Assembly: GCA_034932485.1 (NCBI GenBank)
Contig: JAYFOQ010000014.1
Location: forward strand, 62,001-126,000
DNA length: 64,000 bases
Source of the DNA: Gordonibacter sp034932485
GTDB lineage: Bacteria; Actinomycetota; Coriobacteriia; Coriobacteriales; Eggerthellaceae
Reading direction: 5' to 3'
Positions 52,298-61,805 of this stretch are shown here, in pieces. A program made the translations under genes and the position numbers. The notes under the pieces were generated by a model. That model had not been told where the DNA came from. It did not search any database and worked only from the letters and a program-made list of their open reading frames with translations. Position 1 is the stretch's first letter; the number at the start of each line of letters is the position of its first letter.

Positions 52298-53911
52298 GTG
52301 CAAGACTCGACGACCGGGCCCATCGGCCGGACGGGAGCGGACGAGACGGGCGCACGCGGCCACACGCGGTCGGGGTGGGGTAATTTCTCGTACACCACGC
52401 GCGTAACGGCCGCGTTCGCTTTTATCGCGGCCATGACGGCCTTAGTGGCTATTGGCGTGGTATCGTTCGTGTGGGAACAACACTTTCAAACCTACACGCG
52501 CGACAATATGCAGTCACTAGCGAAGCGAACCGCCGATAGTATTGCAGCTAACTACGAAGAATCAGGGACATTCGATGCTCAGACATTGATGCCTGCAGAT
52601 TACGTAGTGAGCGTTACCCCAGGTGTCGGGGTTCAGGTTGCAACTAACGGAGCGGGGGGCGTGCGTGACATTGTTTTCGACTCGACGCAAACCGCCATTG
52701 AAGGCGCCCATGAAGGAAGTAGCAGTAAGGATGTTCTAGGGAATAGTATTCCCTCGCTTGCTCCCCCCAAAAGTGAATCGAATATGGAGACAGCCAACAT
52801 TGTCGTAACTGCAAAAGATACGGGCGTGTCTCAGGTTGTCGGTTCAGTAAGCGTCTATGTTTTGGGTTCCGATACGCTGCTACGCACGAGCGATGAAGAG
52901 TTCCGTAGCAAATCTTATCAAGCCATGTTCTTTGCTGCAGCCATGGCTATTCTTTTGGCATCGTGTATTGGTTTTCTGTTTGCGCGCAACCTCGTGCGTC
53001 CCATCAATCGCATGACCACGACCGCAAAGGCAATTAAAGAAGGCGATCTTTCGGCGCGTACTGAATTGCATGGCGAAGATGAAATCGCGCGTCTGGGTGA
53101 GACGTTTGATGCTATGGCCGACTCAGTGGAGAAGGACCGCGAACTTGAGCGTCGCCTTACTACTGATGTAGCGCATGAGTTGCGTACTCCGCTCATGGCC
53201 ATTCAGTCTACGGTTGAGGCTATGGTTGATGGTGTGTTTGAAGCCGATGCTGAGCATCTGGAGACAGTAAACTCCGAGGTACAGCGTCTTAGCCGATTGG
53301 TCGATTCGTTGTTGAAACTTTCGCGGTTGGAGAGTCGCTCCACACCCATGAAAGAAGAGGTTGTAGATGTAGGCCAACTCATTGCGGGCATTATTGCCAC
53401 GCATGATGCATTTGTGGCCGACTCGGGGCTCACGCTTGAATATGCGGCCGATAAGGGCGTTTTCGTTCTGGGCGATGCCGACATGATTCGCCAAGCTACA
53501 GCTAACCTTATCTCTAATGCGGTACGCTACACCCCTGAAGGTGGACGTGTATCGGTAAGTGTGCGTCGTGGTGACCTCATGGCGTCTATCGCAGTGCGCG
53601 ATACGGGCATTGGCCTATCCCCCGAAGAAAAAAAGATGGTGTTCTCTCGTTTCTGGCGCGCCGATGCGGGTCGTAATCGCGAGAGTGGCGGCTTGGGTAT
53701 CGGTTTGGCGGTGGTAAAGGAGATAGTCGATCGTCATGGTGGTTGGGTGAAGGTGGAAGGCCAAAGAAACGAAGGTGCCTGCTTTACCATTAATATCCCC
53801 TTGTACGATGAGGCGAAGAACCTGCGACAACGCCAGCAAAAACCCCAGCGCACGACGAAGGCACCGAAAGAAAAGCAGCAAAAGTCACGTCCGAAGGGGC
53901 GAAAACAATAA
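52298..53911 (+). CDS. Sensor histidine kinase partner of the OmpR-type regulator
   Basis: 537 residues from GTG 52298 (AGGAGGA about ten bases upstream). A hydrophilic N-terminus and a first span (about residues 37-60) lead into an extracytoplasmic sensor of about 140 residues. A second span (about 205-228), a HAMP domain (RPINRMTTTAKAIKEGDLSAR), a HisKA with His293 in DVAHELRTPL and an HATPase (NLISNAVRYTPEG, DTGIGLSPEE, GGLGIGLAVVKEIVD) follow. The last ~30 residues are a highly basic Lys/Arg/Gln tail, unusual for the family. It ends 80 bases before purC. Confidence 0.95.
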   Translation: MQDSTTGPIGRTGADETGARGHTRSGWGNFSYTTRVTAAFAFIAAMTALVAIGVVSFVWEQHFQTYTRDNMQSLAKRTADSIAANYEESGTFDAQTLMPADYVVSVTPGVGVQVATNGAGGVRDIVFDSTQTAIEGAHEGSSSKDVLGNSIPSLAPPKSESNMETANIVVTAKDTGVSQVVGSVSVYVLGSDTLLRTSDEEFRSKSYQAMFFAAAMAILLASCIGFLFARNLVRPINRMTTTAKAIKEGDLSARTELHGEDEIARLGETFDAMADSVEKDRELERRLTTDVAHELRTPLMAIQSTVEAMVDGVFEADAEHLETVNSEVQRLSRLVDSLLKLSRLESRSTPMKEEVVDVGQLIAGIIATHDAFVADSGLTLEYAADKGVFVLGDADMIRQATANLISNAVRYTPEGGRVSVSVRRGDLMASIAVRDTGIGLSPEEKKMVFSRFWRADAGRNRESGGLGIGLAVVKEIVDRHGGWVKVEGQRNEGACFTINIPLYDEAKNLRQRQQKPQRTTKAPKEKQQKSRPKGRKQ

Positions 53912-53991
53912 AACTGCGCCATAATAGAGCGCATATGATAGGCGCTACGCGACGGGGACGAGCGGGTAGCGCGCATTTGAGGAAAGGACAT

Positions 53992-54873
53992 GTGCCAACC
54001 ATGAGCGGAATCGACATTAAGCCCGATGCGCAAGGCAAAGTGCGCGATTTATACGATTTAGGTGATAAGCTTCTGCTGGTCGCGACGGATCGTATATCGG
54101 CCTTCGATTACATTCTCGAAGACGAAATTCCGCATAAGGGTGCAGTACTTACCCAGCTGTCGTGCTTTTGGTTTGAGCTGCTAGAAGGCGTGGTTGAGAA
54201 TCATTTGATATCAGCCGATGTATCCGATCTTCCTGAGCAATTCAAGCCCTATGCCGACTACCTACGTGGGCGCTTTATGCTGGTGAAAAAAGCCGATATG
54301 TTCCCCGCTGAATGTATTGTGCGCGGCTATCTGGCTGGTAGTGGTCTAAAGGAATACGAAAAACAAGGTACGGTATGTGGCATTGAGTTGCCAGCGGGTT
54401 TGGTGAACTCCTCCAAATTGCCTGAGCCGATCTTTACGCCGTCTACCAAGGCAGAGATTGGCGATCACGACGAGAATATTAGCTTTGAGCGCTTGGCGCA
54501 GATTATGAACGAAGATGATGCTGCTCAGTTGCGCGATCTGTCGCTTAAGGTATACACCACTGCGCGTGATCATGCGGAGAAGCAAGGTATTATTATTGCC
54601 GATACGAAATTCGAATTTGGCAGGCTGAATGGCCAGGTCATATTAGCCGACGAGGTGCTTACTCCCGACTCATCCCGTTTTTGGCCGGGCGACGAATACG
54701 CCGAAGGAAAAGACCAACCTAGCTTCGACAAGCAGTTTGTACGTGATTGGCTTTCTGCCAACTGGGATCGTCAAGGCAATCCCCCGCGTTTGCCGCAAGA
54801 TGTTATTGAAAAGACGGGCGAGAAGTACATCCAAGCGTATGAGAAGATTACAGGCCGCAAGTTTACTTACTAA
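53992..54873 (+). CDS. purC: SAICAR synthetase
   Basis: About 293 residues from GTG 53992, where AGGAAAGG has ideal spacing; ATG 54001 is the alternative. A cytoplasmic enzyme that joins CAIR with aspartate using ATP in purine synthesis. Motifs are GKVRDLYDLGDKLLLVATDRISAFDYIL (nucleotide loop), ECIVRGYLAGSG, FTPSTKAEIGDHDENI and LADEVLTPDSSRFWP. It is of the longer, eukaryote-like type rather than the ~240-residue form. It ends before a hairpin at 54971-54997. Confidence 0.96.
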   Translation: MPTMSGIDIKPDAQGKVRDLYDLGDKLLLVATDRISAFDYILEDEIPHKGAVLTQLSCFWFELLEGVVENHLISADVSDLPEQFKPYADYLRGRFMLVKKADMFPAECIVRGYLAGSGLKEYEKQGTVCGIELPAGLVNSSKLPEPIFTPSTKAEIGDHDENISFERLAQIMNEDDAAQLRDLSLKVYTTARDHAEKQGIIIADTKFEFGRLNGQVILADEVLTPDSSRFWPGDEYAEGKDQPSFDKQFVRDWLSANWDRQGNPPRLPQDVIEKTGEKYIQAYEKITGRKFTY

Positions 54874-54970
54874 GCGAGCAATGACCAAGGTGCTGTTTGG
54901 CGTAGGTATCTTCCGGGCATGATGTGAGGTTTTGCGCCTCTGCCCCAAGAAAGAAAGCCTGCGCCATAAA

Positions 54971-54997
54971 GAAGAGGCTGGCTCTGCCTGCCTCTTC
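54971..54997 (+). terminator. Hairpin after purC
   Basis: A perfect eight-bp stem (GAAGAGGC with GCCTCTTC) lies about 100 bases after purC and 48 bases before the next gene. No T-tract follows, so termination is uncertain. Confidence 0.5.
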
Positions 54998-55044
54998 GCC
55001 TGATCTGACCTGCAAGTAAAGAAACAACAAGGAGTATTGCCAAC

Positions 55045-55689
55045 ATGTCACAACGCAATCCCATGAACGACCGCTACCAGACCGACGATCATAAAGGTCA
55101 GACGCGCAAAAGTGCTGCGTCGGCTAAGCCTAAAACAAAGGCTGCTTCGTCGGTGCGCATGGAGCCGACGGTGAAAACCAAGCAGCAGAAAAAAGCGGCT
55201 CAGAAGGCTGAGCGTTCCAAGCAGACTCAGCTTGATCGTAAGTACTATAATCCGCCGACGCCTCAGTACAAGAAGTTGCGCAAGATTTGGTGGGGTTTGC
55301 TCATTGCCGCCATTGTGTTTACGGCGCTATCATTTTTGGGTCGCGCCTGGCTTCCCGAGGTGGCGAGCTACATTGTCCTAGGCATGGCGTATGCGTGCAT
55401 CATAGGGGCTTTGTATGTGGACTTCTCGAAGATTCGCAAGGTACGTCGTGCTTATCAAGAAGAGATGGAAAACAGCAAAAGCAAAGAGCAGCGCGCGATG
55501 GAGAAGCAGCAGAAGGCAGAGCAGAAGGCGGCTGAGCTTGCTGCTGCCGAAAAGGCTGAGTCGGGCGAAGCTGATAAGACGAAGAAACGAGGTCTTTTCG
55601 GCAGCGGCTTTCGTTTGGGTAAGGCTCAGGAAGCTAAAGCCGATAAACAAGCCGCGAAAGAGGCCGAACAAGAAACTCAGGGAAAGTAG
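55045..55689 (+). CDS. Small two-span membrane protein with Lys/Ala-rich ends
   Basis: A 214-residue protein. The first ~75 residues are basic (Lys/Gln/Ala). Two membrane spans follow (IWWGLLIAAIVFTALSFLG and VASYIVLGMAYACIIGALYVDF), then a long Lys/Glu/Ala-rich helix to the C-terminus containing KKRGLFGSGFRLGKAQ. I do not recognise a functional family; similar small DUF proteins with this layout are common in actinobacteria. It lies 8 bases before purL, and so may be translated from the purL transcript without a known link to purine synthesis. Confidence 0.8.
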   Translation: MSQRNPMNDRYQTDDHKGQTRKSAASAKPKTKAASSVRMEPTVKTKQQKKAAQKAERSKQTQLDRKYYNPPTPQYKKLRKIWWGLLIAAIVFTALSFLGRAWLPEVASYIVLGMAYACIIGALYVDFSKIRKVRRAYQEEMENSKSKEQRAMEKQQKAEQKAAELAAAEKAESGEADKTKKRGLFGSGFRLGKAQEAKADKQAAKEAEQETQGK

Positions 55690-55697
55690 GGGCGAGC

Positions 55698-58600
55698 ATG
55701 GTTTCCCGTGTTTACGTTGAGAAAAAGCCCGGTTTTGACGTTGAGGCTCAACAACTCGCGCATGAGTTGCGCGGTATTTTGGGTATCGAGCGACTGGCAG
55801 GCCTGCGTTTGGTAAATCGTTATGACGTAGAGGGTATCGAGGATCGCCTTTTTGCTCAGTGCGTACCGACCGTGTTCAGCGAGCCTCAGTCTGATACCGC
55901 CACCCCGGAAATGCCTGACGCTAAGGGCGCCTTCGTGTTCGCGGTGGAGTATCTGCCCGGCCAGTTCGATCAGCGCGCCGATTCTGCGAGTGAATGCATC
56001 CAGCTTATTAGTCAGGGCGAGCGCCCCGAAGTGCGCAGTGCGAAAGTGTACCTGCTTGAAGGCGCACTGACCGAGGATGACATTGAGGCTATCAAGCACT
56101 ATGTTATCAATCCGGTTGAGGCGCGCGAAGCGTCGCTCGAAGGTCGGTTGACCTTGAAGATGGAGCAGCCGGTTCCCGCTATGGTGGAGACCATTGACGG
56201 TTTTCTCGATTTGGACGAAGCTGGATTAGCCTCCTTCATTGCCGATCGTGGACTGGCCATGGATTTGGCTGATATCGTGTTCTGCCAGGAGTATTTCGCC
56301 GAGGAGGGGCGCAACCCCACCATCACCGAGATTAAGATGATCGACACGTATTGGTCGGATCACTGTCGCCACACCACGTTTGGCACCGTGCTTACGAACG
56401 TGCAGATTGATGATGCAGCGGTACGAGCCGCCTTTGAGAAATACCTTGAGATGCGCCATGAGCTGGGTCGCGACGAGAAGCCGATCTGCCTTATGGACAT
56501 GGGTACCATTGGTGCACGCTATCTGAAGGCCAAGGGTGTTTTGACGGGACTCGACGAATCCGAGGAAATCAATGCCTGTACCGTAAAGGTGAAGGTTGAC
56601 GTAGACGGCGAGGAGCAGGACTGGCTTTACCTGTTCAAGAACGAGACTCATAATCACCCCACCGAGATCGAGCCGTTCGGCGGCGCGGCCACCTGTGTGG
56701 GTGGTGCCATACGCGACCCCTTGTCGGGACGCAGCTACGTGTACCAGGCCATGCGGGTGACGGGCGCGGCCGACCCGCTGGTGCCGGTGTCCGAGACGCT
56801 GCCTGGCAAGTTGCCGCAGCGCAAGCTGGTTACGACGGCTGCTGCAGGTTATTCGTCGTACGGTAATCAGATCGGCCTGGCAACCGGCCAAGTGAACGAG
56901 TTGTACCATCCCGGCTATGCTGCTAAGCGCATGGAGATCGGGGCGGTGGTGGGCGCCGCGCCTGCCGAGCACGTGCGGCGAGAGACGCCGGCACCGGGCG
57001 ACGTGATTGTGCTGCTGGGAGGCCGTACTGGTCGCGATGGCATCGGCGGGGCTACAGGATCGTCGAAGGCCCACAATATGGACTCGCTTGAGAGCTGCGG
57101 TGCCGAAGTGCAGAAGGGTAATGCACCCGTCGAGCGCAAGATCCAGCGCCTGTTCCGCCGTGGTGATGCGTGCCGACTTATCAAGCGTTGTAACGACTTC
57201 GGGGCGGGCGGTGTGTCCGTGGCTGTGGGTGAGTTGGCGGATGGTCTGTTCATCAACTTGAACAAGGTGCCCAAGAAGTACGACGGTTTGGACGGCACCG
57301 AGCTTGCAATCTCGGAGAGCCAAGAGCGCATGGCGGTGGCTTTGGCACCTCAGGACGTAGACACATTCCTAGCGCTTGCGGCCGAAGAGAACCTTGAAGC
57401 GACCCCCATCGCTGAAGTCACACAGGAAGCGCGCGTGCGTATGGTCTGGAACGACGAGACTATCGTAGATGTGAGCCGCGACTTCCTGGCCAGTAACGGC
57501 GCGCCGAAGCACCAGGACGTGCGCGTGGTCGAGGGAGGCTCCTACGAGCGTACTTGGGCCGGCGACACGCTGGCCGAGCGCATGGCTTCGCTGGTCACCG
57601 ACATCAATGTGTGCTCGAACAAGGGCTTGTCCGAGCGCTTCGATTCGACTATCGGTGCGGCCACGGTTCTTATGCCGTTCGGCGGCAAGCACCAGCTTAC
57701 GCCCAGCATGGCCATGGTAGCCAAGCTGCCGGTATTCGGCGAGACCACTACCTGCAGCGGCATGGCCTGGGGCTTTAATCCTTATCTAACGGAAGCCAAC
57801 CAATTCACCGGCTCGTATCTGGCGGTAGTCGAGAGTGTGGCGAAACTGGTGTCCGCCGGTTTCCTACGCAAGGATATGTACCTGACGTTCCAAGAGTACT
57901 TCGAGCGTTTGCGCGACGAGGCCGAGCGCTGGGGAAAGCCGTCGGCGGCCGTCCTCGGCGCGCTCATGGCTCAGATCGACTTGGGCGTGGGCTCTATCGG
58001 CGGTAAGGACTCCATGAGCGGCAGCTTCGAGAAACTGGACGTCCCGCCTACGCTTGTCTCATTCGCGACGGCTGTTGGCAAGGTCGACCGTGTGACGTCG
58101 CCTGAGTTCAAGCAGGCTGGTAGTCGCGTGGTTGCCATCAAGCCTCACTACGACGGTCTCGTGCCGCAAGCTGAGAGCATGCTTAAGGTATTGGGCATCG
58201 TCGAAGGGTTGATTGGATCTAATCAGGCGCTTGCGGTATCCACGCTTGGCTACGGCTGTGCAGCTGAGGCCCTATTCAAGATGTGCGTGGGTAACGGTAT
58301 CGGCATCAAGCTCGACTCGAGGTTCGATGCGGAGCGTCTGTTCTGCCCAGCATACGGCACCTTCTTGGTGGAACTTCCGGCTTGCGCTGCGCTTCCCGTA
58401 TCAACCGACCTGGTGGAGATTGTCGACTTGGGCGAGACTACCGATGCATATCGCTTCGTCGCTGGTGATGAAACCATTGATTTGGCGCAGTTGCAGGAGG
58501 CATGGGAGGGCAAGTTGGAGCCTGTGTTCCCGTATCGTGCTGCTGGCGAGGAAGTTGAGACGATTAGCTATCGCGACACGCTTCCGCTGGTGTATAACGG

Positions 58601-59414
58601 GGCCATCGCGCGACCTCGCGTGGTTATTCCTGTGTTTCCGGGTAACAACTGCGAATACGATTCTGCGCGTGCCTTTGAGCGCGCTGGTGCGGTGGCGGAG
58701 ACATTCATTGTGAATAATCTCTCGCCCGAGAAGGTTGCTGAAAGTACGGAGGCGCTGGTTAAGGCTATTAGGAATAGCCAGATTATCATGCTGCCCGGCG
58801 GGTTCTCCGGTGGCGACGAGCCGGATGGTTCTGCTAAGTTCATTACGGCGTTCTTCCGCGCTCCGGCTGTTACCGAGGCGGTACGTGACTTGTTGCAAAA
58901 CCGCGACGGACTTATGCTGGGTATTTGCAATGGTTTCCAGGCGCTAGTCAAGCTAGGCCTGGTACCTTATGGCGATATCCGTCCGATGGACGAGAATTGC
59001 CCCACGCTCACCTTTAACGGCATCGGCCGCCACCAGAGCCGCTTGGTTCGCACGCGTGTGGCGTCCAGCTTGTCACCGTGGTTGAGCCGCTGTGAGGTAG
59101 GCGACGTGCATACGGTGGCGATCAGCCACGGTGAGGGGCGCTTCGTTGCCTCGCCCGCGCTGCTTGAGCAAATGAAAGCCACCGGTCAGATTGCCACTCA
59201 GTACGTTGACGAGTGCGGCGTGCCGTCGATGGATCTGTCGGTAAATCCTAACGGTTCGGCTTGGTCCGTCGAAGGCATCACCAGCCCCGACGGCCGTATC
59301 TTTGGCAAGATGGGCCATACCGAGCGCGGCGTGACGCCCGGTGTATTTCAAAATGTACCCGGCGATTTGTACCAGCCTTTGTTTGAGGGCGGTGTGGGGT
59401 ACTTCGCGGGTTAG
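55698..59414 (+). CDS. purL: Phosphoribosylformylglycinamidine synthase, single-chain
   Basis: A 1,238-residue enzyme that converts FGAR to FGAM with glutamine and ATP in purine synthesis. The synthetase halves show SDHCRHTTFGT, NETHNHPTEIEPFGGAATC, NDFGAGGVSVAVGEL and IGGKDSMSG. The C-terminal glutaminase domain has PGNNCEYDSARAFERAG and the nucleophile Cys1077 in LGICNGFQALVKLGL, plus SHGEGRF with its His. PurS, PurL and PurQ functions are thus in one chain of the clostridial-type single-chain form. The interior looks more GC-rich than its neighbours. A terminator follows. Confidence 0.97.
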   Translation: MVSRVYVEKKPGFDVEAQQLAHELRGILGIERLAGLRLVNRYDVEGIEDRLFAQCVPTVFSEPQSDTATPEMPDAKGAFVFAVEYLPGQFDQRADSASECIQLISQGERPEVRSAKVYLLEGALTEDDIEAIKHYVINPVEAREASLEGRLTLKMEQPVPAMVETIDGFLDLDEAGLASFIADRGLAMDLADIVFCQEYFAEEGRNPTITEIKMIDTYWSDHCRHTTFGTVLTNVQIDDAAVRAAFEKYLEMRHELGRDEKPICLMDMGTIGARYLKAKGVLTGLDESEEINACTVKVKVDVDGEEQDWLYLFKNETHNHPTEIEPFGGAATCVGGAIRDPLSGRSYVYQAMRVTGAADPLVPVSETLPGKLPQRKLVTTAAAGYSSYGNQIGLATGQVNELYHPGYAAKRMEIGAVVGAAPAEHVRRETPAPGDVIVLLGGRTGRDGIGGATGSSKAHNMDSLESCGAEVQKGNAPVERKIQRLFRRGDACRLIKRCNDFGAGGVSVAVGELADGLFINLNKVPKKYDGLDGTELAISESQERMAVALAPQDVDTFLALAAEENLEATPIAEVTQEARVRMVWNDETIVDVSRDFLASNGAPKHQDVRVVEGGSYERTWAGDTLAERMASLVTDINVCSNKGLSERFDSTIGAATVLMPFGGKHQLTPSMAMVAKLPVFGETTTCSGMAWGFNPYLTEANQFTGSYLAVVESVAKLVSAGFLRKDMYLTFQEYFERLRDEAERWGKPSAAVLGALMAQIDLGVGSIGGKDSMSGSFEKLDVPPTLVSFATAVGKVDRVTSPEFKQAGSRVVAIKPHYDGLVPQAESMLKVLGIVEGLIGSNQALAVSTLGYGCAAEALFKMCVGNGIGIKLDSRFDAERLFCPAYGTFLVELPACAALPVSTDLVEIVDLGETTDAYRFVAGDETIDLAQLQEAWEGKLEPVFPYRAAGEEVETISYRDTLPLVYNGAIARPRVVIPVFPGNNCEYDSARAFERAGAVAETFIVNNLSPEKVAESTEALVKAIRNSQIIMLPGGFSGGDEPDGSAKFITAFFRAPAVTEAVRDLLQNRDGLMLGICNGFQALVKLGLVPYGDIRPMDENCPTLTFNGIGRHQSRLVRTRVASSLSPWLSRCEVGDVHTVAISHGEGRFVASPALLEQMKATGQIATQYVDECGVPSMDLSVNPNGSAWSVEGITSPDGRIFGKMGHTERGVTPGVFQNVPGDLYQPLFEGGVGYFAG

Positions 59415-59458
59415 GATTGTACGCGCATAGTTGTGTCGTAAAACTTGCAGACATGTAA

Positions 59459-59496
59459 CAAAGGTGTCGTTAGCCTTAATGGCTTCGGCACCTTTG
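59459..59496 (+). terminator. Terminator after purL
   Basis: A long imperfect stem (CAAAGGTGTCG..AGCC with GGCT..CGGCACCTTTG, loop TTAAT) begins 45 bases after the purL stop and is followed by TTGTTT. Confidence 0.85.
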
Positions 59497-59575
59497 TTGT
59501 TTATCGAAAAGACATATCGGCATCAGGGGACAGGTTGCTGGTGCGTAAAGTGTGGCACGTAGTGCATTTCTCTTC

Positions 59576-59606
59576 TTGACCCTCGACATAGTTCAGGGTC
59601 TACCAT
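59576..59606 (+). promoter_or_regulatory. MerR-type promoter of the flavoprotein-cytochrome operon
   Basis: TTGACC (-35, 59576-59581) and TACCAT (-10, 59601-59606) are separated by 19 bp, longer than the usual 17 and typical of MerR-controlled promoters. Within this space lies an inverted repeat, GACCCT (59578-59583) and AGGGTC (59595-59600), with an inner AC/GT pair, centred at 59589. As in known MerR operators, the dyad centre lies about two bases upstream of the spacer centre and overlaps the last -35 bases. The ATG of the flavoprotein is 57 bases downstream. Confidence 0.72.
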
Positions 59607-59662
59607 GGCGATACGCCTGTGTGGCGGGTAGGGAACAACTAATCGTTACGAAGGAGGAGAGA

Positions 59663-61393
59663 ATGGAACAGGGGAAACTATCGAGGCGCGATTTCCTGAG
59701 GAGAGCAGGAGTCGCCAGCGCGGTTGCGGCAGGTGCCCTCACATTTTCAGGAACACCTAAAGCGTTTGCTGAAGAGGGTGCGACGGCCGGCGAGACTGCG
59801 AGTGCAGTGGATGGCCTCGGTTTGTACTCGAAGGCGTTGGGTGACGATGCGTCACTGATGCCCTTACGTAAAGCGGTGAGCCCAGGACCTGTGGGCCCGA
59901 TTGCGTTTGAGGGCAGAGATATTCCCGAGACGGAGATTTCAACTACCGTAGAGTGTGAAATACTTATTATTGGAGCCGGTATTGGTGGCCTGATGGGAAG
60001 TCTACGCGCTGGTGAGGAGGGCGCGAAGACTATCATTCTTGAGAAAATGACGGAGGGTCGTTCGGCGTGGGAGAGTTTTGGTGCCGTTGATGCTTCATTC
60101 CAAAAGGAGGCGGGTATCGAAATTGATGCTGCCCAGCTGAAGGATGAGATATTCCGTGCCGCAGACTGGCGCGTTGATCCGGGTCCCATCAATACTTACG
60201 TTGAGCGTTCGGGTGAAATGGCCGATTTCTGGCAATCTATGTTCGATAAGGCTGGCACTGGCTGGCAGTTGTATAAGTTTGACCAGGCTCCCAATTACAA
60301 TGGATTTCCGGTTATCGACAGCTATGTGAATTTTAAAATGCCTAAAGACATCAGTTCAACGTGGCTTTTTGGTTTATATGCATGCAAAGAGCTACGCAAC
60401 GTGGCTGCTGCTTACTCCAATCTTGATTTTCGCTACGAAACGCCGGCCGTACAGCTTATTCGCGAAGGTGAAGGGCGTGTAAGTGGATGCATAGCTAAAA
60501 GCGGCGATCAGTATATACGCGTCAATGCAACCAAAGGTGTGCTGATGGCTACGGGTGGCTACGATGCAAATCCTGAGATGATGCAGACTTGGCTACGCCC
60601 TGAAGATTATGAGTCCTCGTCGTGGTGGAATCCCAGCTGGGGTACGACAGGCGATGGTCACATGATGGGATTAAAAGTAGGCGCCGCTATGGATAGCCTA
60701 CCTCATGCCGTTATGAATTTTAGCAATGCCACGCCGGGCACGTTTGTGGAGAAACGCGTGTACTTCCCTGGAGCGATGAACTATTCGCTCATTGTTACCG
60801 AGGAGGGTGTGCGCTTTGTTAACGAGAATGGCGCGCGTCAGTATATCTCCAACGCCGAAAATAAACAGATCGAATTGGGACATACTTGTTTTCATGTGTT
60901 TGATGAAGCAATGATCGCTTCAGCCTTGGAAAAGTTCCCCAAGGGGACGGAAACGCTCGACCGTGATGAAGAGCGCGGATATCTATTCCGCGGGAGCGAC
61001 CTAACTGCCGTAGCGAAAGCGGCAGGTATCGATGCCGCGACGTTGCAGCAAAGCATTGATACCTACAACAGTTATTTTGACCAGGGGCTTGAACGTGATC
61101 CTGAATACTATCGTTACTTGGGCAACAATAAGAAATTTACTGGAGGAACATGGTATATCCTGCGAACTAATAGCGTAGTTCTGGCAACCGTCAGTGGTCT
61201 CACTATTAATGGGAATACCCAAGTGCTGGATAGAGCTGGTCAGCCGATCGAGGGACTATATGCCACGGGTAACGTGTCAGGTAATTTCTATTCCGGAAAC
61301 TATCCGCGTCATATTCCGGGTACGTCTGTTGGCCGCGCGGCTACGTTTGGTTACGTGGCCATAGAGAAGATGTTGAAAGGAGGCTTGGCATGA
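59663..61393 (+). CDS. Tat-exported FAD reductase (urocanate/fumarate-reductase type)
   Basis: 576 residues from ATG 59663, with a perfect AAGGAGGAG site. The Tat signal is SRRDFLRR (R8-R9) followed by ASAVAAGALTFSG and a probable AFAEE cleavage area. The FAD motif ILIIGAGIGGLMGSLRAGEEG starts about residue 102. A flavocytochrome-c-type catalytic fold follows (ATGGYDANPEMM, TTGDGHMMGLKVGA, and the FAD-binding end NYPRHIPGTSVGRAATFGYVAIEKML). Its partner is the triheme lipoprotein whose start overlaps the stop, so electrons probably arrive through those haems outside the membrane. The acceptor (fumarate, urocanate, a cinnamate-like compound or another) is unknown. Confidence 0.9.
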   Translation: MEQGKLSRRDFLRRAGVASAVAAGALTFSGTPKAFAEEGATAGETASAVDGLGLYSKALGDDASLMPLRKAVSPGPVGPIAFEGRDIPETEISTTVECEILIIGAGIGGLMGSLRAGEEGAKTIILEKMTEGRSAWESFGAVDASFQKEAGIEIDAAQLKDEIFRAADWRVDPGPINTYVERSGEMADFWQSMFDKAGTGWQLYKFDQAPNYNGFPVIDSYVNFKMPKDISSTWLFGLYACKELRNVAAAYSNLDFRYETPAVQLIREGEGRVSGCIAKSGDQYIRVNATKGVLMATGGYDANPEMMQTWLRPEDYESSSWWNPSWGTTGDGHMMGLKVGAAMDSLPHAVMNFSNATPGTFVEKRVYFPGAMNYSLIVTEEGVRFVNENGARQYISNAENKQIELGHTCFHVFDEAMIASALEKFPKGTETLDRDEERGYLFRGSDLTAVAKAAGIDAATLQQSIDTYNSYFDQGLERDPEYYRYLGNNKKFTGGTWYILRTNSVVLATVSGLTINGNTQVLDRAGQPIEGLYATGNVSGNFYSGNYPRHIPGTSVGRAATFGYVAIEKMLKGGLA

Positions 61394-61761
61394 GGCGTTC
61401 CAAAGTATTTATGAGCATGGTGATATTTGCGGCTATAGCAACTCTTGTCTTTGCGATGATGCTGGTTGGCTGTGCCCCTCAACAAGTCGGTTCATCGTCA
61501 TCCAAGTCAAACGAAACTTCGAAAGCGGTTTCAGCCGAATCGGGTGCCTATGTGTCTGATGAACAGTGCATGAGTTGCCACGGTGGGAGTTATGAGGCAG
61601 TGGCCGAAGCAACGGCCAGTTTGGGAGATTGGAATCCACATAGTTCCATCCACGGCGGGTATAACTCGTGTGTGAACTGCCATGCCAAGGATAAGGAAGT
61701 TACCTATAACTACTGCTCTCAATGTCATGCTTATACTCCCGATGAAAAGCCACTCTATTAG
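61390..61761 (+). CDS. Triheme cytochrome c lipoprotein, partner of the flavoprotein
   Basis: A 123-residue protein whose ATG overlaps the flavoprotein TGA (ATGA). The signal peptide ends in a lipobox, MLVGC with Cys28, so the mature protein is anchored outside. After a Ser-rich linker come three haem-binding CxxCH motifs: CMSCH (60-64), CVNCH (94-98) and CSQCH (109-113). Extra His residues at 84 and 88 (NPHSSIHGG) may be axial ligands. This is the haem domain that is fused to the flavin domain in flavocytochrome c of Shewanella, here as a separate small lipoprotein. Haem attachment requires a cytochrome c maturation system encoded elsewhere. Confidence 0.9.
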   Translation: MRRSKVFMSMVIFAAIATLVFAMMLVGCAPQQVGSSSSKSNETSKAVSAESGAYVSDEQCMSCHGGSYEAVAEATASLGDWNPHSSIHGGYNSCVNCHAKDKEVTYNYCSQCHAYTPDEKPLY

Positions 61762-61805
61762 GCTTGATCGTCTTATACGGTAACACCGCATAGAAACAAA
61801 CCCTG

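Noticed and set aside
56226..57323. 365-codon open frame antisense to purL
   Set aside because: It is a shadow of the GC-rich purL coding frame; the translation is Arg/His/Leu-rich with no family character, while purL itself is fully conserved.
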